This document shows positions 62,748-64,000 of a stretch of 64,000 nucleotides of DNA, in pieces (position 1 is the stretch's first letter; every line of letters begins with the position of its first letter). Location: positions 296,911 through 360,910 of the forward strand of contig NZ_RJVB01000004.1 of assembly GCF_003751505.1 (NCBI RefSeq), given 5' to 3'. Position numbers and translations under genes: made by a program. The stretch is from Erwinia sp. JUb26. GTDB lineage: Bacteria > Pseudomonadota > Gammaproteobacteria > Enterobacterales > Enterobacteriaceae. A model generated the notes under the pieces. The model did not search any database, was not told where the DNA came from, and saw nothing but the letters and a program-made list of their open reading frames with translations.

Positions 62748-63719
62748 ATGAACATTAAACGAAATACTATCGGGCGTACCTTCAGTGCGCCGGTACTCAA
62801 CAGCGAACCGCAGGCAGAACCGGTCAAACAGATCTTTACGCTGTCATCAGGCAAAAAAGCCGTTTTTACCCGCGTTACCGTCGCGGCAGCGGATGTTGCC
62901 AGCAAAACCTTTGTAGTTCAGGAAACCAACGGCCGTGACCAGGCCGCGCTGACGCCTGAATCCCTGGAAGGCATAACGCGCACGCTGCGGCTGCAGCAAT
63001 TTTTCCCGGCGATTGGCGTGCGTAAAGGCGAGACGATTGAGATCCTCGACGGATCGCGCCGCCGAGCTTCCGCTATCCTGTGTAACGTCGGGCTTGATGT
63101 GCTGGTCACGGATGTGCCCCTGACCGCTGCCGAAGCGCGGAATCTGGCGCAGGACATTCAGACCGCGCGCGAACACAACATCCGCGAAGTCGGCCTTCGT
63201 CTGCTGGCGCTGAAGGAAAGCGGACTGACGCAGAAAGAGATCGCCGAAGATGAAAATCTGTCGCAGGCGAAGGTGACCCGCGCACTGCAGGCCGCCAGCG
63301 TGTCTGCCGAGCTGCTGTCGATTTTCCCGGTACAGTCTGAGCTGACCTACGGCGATTATAAAAATCTGCTCGCTGCGGAAGAGATGCTGACCAGCATGGA
63401 TATTTCGATACCGGAACTGCTGGATAATATTGGCAGTTCGGTGGAAAGCATCCGTGCTCAGTCGTCGCTGGCGGAAGATGAAGTGAAGAATAAAATCATC
63501 GCGGAGATCAGGAAGGAAGCCGCCTTACTGGTGATGACTCCTGAAAAGGATAAAGTTGTCACCACGCCGCTCTGGGACTTCAGCGATAAGAACCGTTATG
63601 CGCGTAAGAAAACCCGTGGACGCACCTTCAGCTATGAGTTCAATCGCCTGCCAACCGATCTGCAGGGCGCCATCGACAGCGCTATTGCTGCGGTGCTGGC
63701 AAAGCATTTGAAGGGCTGA
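62748..63719 (+). CDS. parB: plasmid partition protein ParB (P1/P7 type)
   Basis: A 323-residue centromere-binding protein resembling P1 ParB: NGRDQAALTPESL, FPAIGVRKGETIEILDGSRRRASAILCNVGLDVLVTD, the helix-turn-helix region SGLTQKEIAEDENLSQAKVTRALQAAS (about 159-185), and a C-terminal dimer domain with RGRTFSYEFNRL. It binds the parS site just downstream and recruits ParA. P1 ParB is 333 residues, so this is the normal size. Confidence 0.94.
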   Translation: MNIKRNTIGRTFSAPVLNSEPQAEPVKQIFTLSSGKKAVFTRVTVAAADVASKTFVVQETNGRDQAALTPESLEGITRTLRLQQFFPAIGVRKGETIEILDGSRRRASAILCNVGLDVLVTDVPLTAAEARNLAQDIQTAREHNIREVGLRLLALKESGLTQKEIAEDENLSQAKVTRALQAASVSAELLSIFPVQSELTYGDYKNLLAAEEMLTSMDISIPELLDNIGSSVESIRAQSSLAEDEVKNKIIAEIRKEAALLVMTPEKDKVVTTPLWDFSDKNRYARKKTRGRTFSYEFNRLPTDLQGAIDSAIAAVLAKHLKG

Positions 63720-63797
63720 TACTTTATTTTCCCTGCATTGGTGGCGACAGAAAAGGCTAACGATGCAGGGGATTATCACTGATTTCCTCCCTCTTGA

Positions 63798-63892
63798 ATT
63801 TCACACCTTTCTCCCCACCAATTTCACTATTAATCATCTGTTTTGAAAGGAATTTCACTTTGAATTTCACGGTGAAATCTCCACAATTTCAC
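63798..63892. other. parS centromere (P1-like)
   Basis: Six ATTTCAC heptamers (A-boxes) lie at 63798, 63821, 63852, 63864, 63872 (inverted) and 63886. The layout follows P1 parS. A left A-box is followed by TATTAAT and a TTTT bend region where IHF binds. An inverted A-box pair then spans 63864-63878, and a further box lies to the right. The hexamer B-box of P1 (TCGCCA) appears as TCTCCC at 63810-63815 and TCTCCA at 63878-63883. These two changes could give a different partition specificity from P1. Confidence 0.85.
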
Positions 63893-63894
63893 TG

Positions 63895-63997
63895 CCTCAA
63901 ACCCTCAAACCCTCAAACCCTCAAACCCTCAAACCCTCAAACCCTCAAACCCTCAAACCCTCAAACCCTCAAACCCTCAAACCCTCAAACCCTCAAA
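63895..63997. repeat. 8-bp tandem repeat next to parS
   Basis: CCTCAAAC is repeated perfectly for 103 bp (about 12.9 copies) immediately to the right of parS, up to 3 bp before the window end. No gene is present. It is unlike known RepA iterons. It could be an extra ParB- or host-factor binding array, or a slippage repeat. Its true right end may lie beyond the window. Confidence 0.9.
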
Positions 63998-64000
63998 GAA

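Noticed and set aside
63895..63997. Telomere of a linear plasmid, because of its tandem short repeat near the end of the sequence
   Set aside because: Bacterial linear plasmids end in hairpins or protein-capped inverted repeats, not short telomeric repeats. The window edge is an arbitrary cut at 64,000 bases. The adjacent P1-type parAB/parS fits a circular low-copy plasmid.

Overview
The window looks like one part of a large, low-copy plasmid from an enterobacterium, most likely Erwiniaceae (Erwinia or Pantoea-like). This is inferred from gene content and protein resemblance only. The right end carries a complete replication and partition core: a Rep_3/RepFIB-like initiator (59753-60781, minus), three groups of RepA iterons, DnaA boxes, and a parA-parB pair that closely resembles the phage P1/P7 prophage-plasmid partition proteins. 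A P1-like parS centromere and an 8-bp tandem repeat follow and run almost to the window edge. No rRNA, tRNA, CRISPR array or insertion sequence was recognised. The remainder is a dense accessory cargo of uptake systems, small-molecule enzymes and regulators.

Layout. 1-186: 5' end of a Na+/H+ antiporter. 432-7442: a GNAT enzyme, a peptide-type ABC importer and an NtaA/SnaA/DszA-type flavin monooxygenase (locus A). 7883-14808: an RpiR regulator, a VanX/DdpX-type D-Ala-D-Ala dipeptidase and a five-gene dipeptide importer. 15140-18986: LysR, a SnoaL-alpha/beta-hydrolase fusion and a CyuA-type cysteine desulfidase. 19038-22874: an AT-richer island with a lipase-type type VI secretion effector and two tandem Tli4-like immunity genes. 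23320-33647: a GT9 glycosyltransferase, LysR, aldo/keto reductase, a ybjI-ybjJ pair, a ROK regulator, a glutamine amidotransferase and a vitamin B6 cluster (ptsJ, a PLP-binding YggS-like protein, pdxK). 33702-42430: LysR, a beta-lactamase-fold hydrolase, three transporters, a tyrosine recombinase, an XRE-cupin regulator and an H-NS paralogue. 42985-46078: a PLP decarboxylase, an MFS exporter and an HxlR regulator. 46193-54267: a second ABC importer joined to another luciferase-like monooxygenase, an alkylhydroperoxidase-type fusion and a glyoxalase-like protein (locus B). 54434-59243: an LVIVD-repeat protein, an orphan sugar-type binding protein, hcxA and a LacI-type sensor with no DNA-binding domain. 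59278-64000: replication and partition.

How it fits together. Three separate SBP_bac_5-type importers each sit beside a degradative enzyme, so the plasmid appears to be a nutrient-scavenging replicon. Loci A and B have the same plan (binding protein, two permeases, a double ATPase, a flavin monooxygenase). This suggests uptake and oxidative cleavage of organosulfur or similar organic compounds. The cysteine desulfidase fits a sulfur theme, but the substrates cannot be read from sequence. The H-NS paralogue could silence the AT-rich parts of the cargo.
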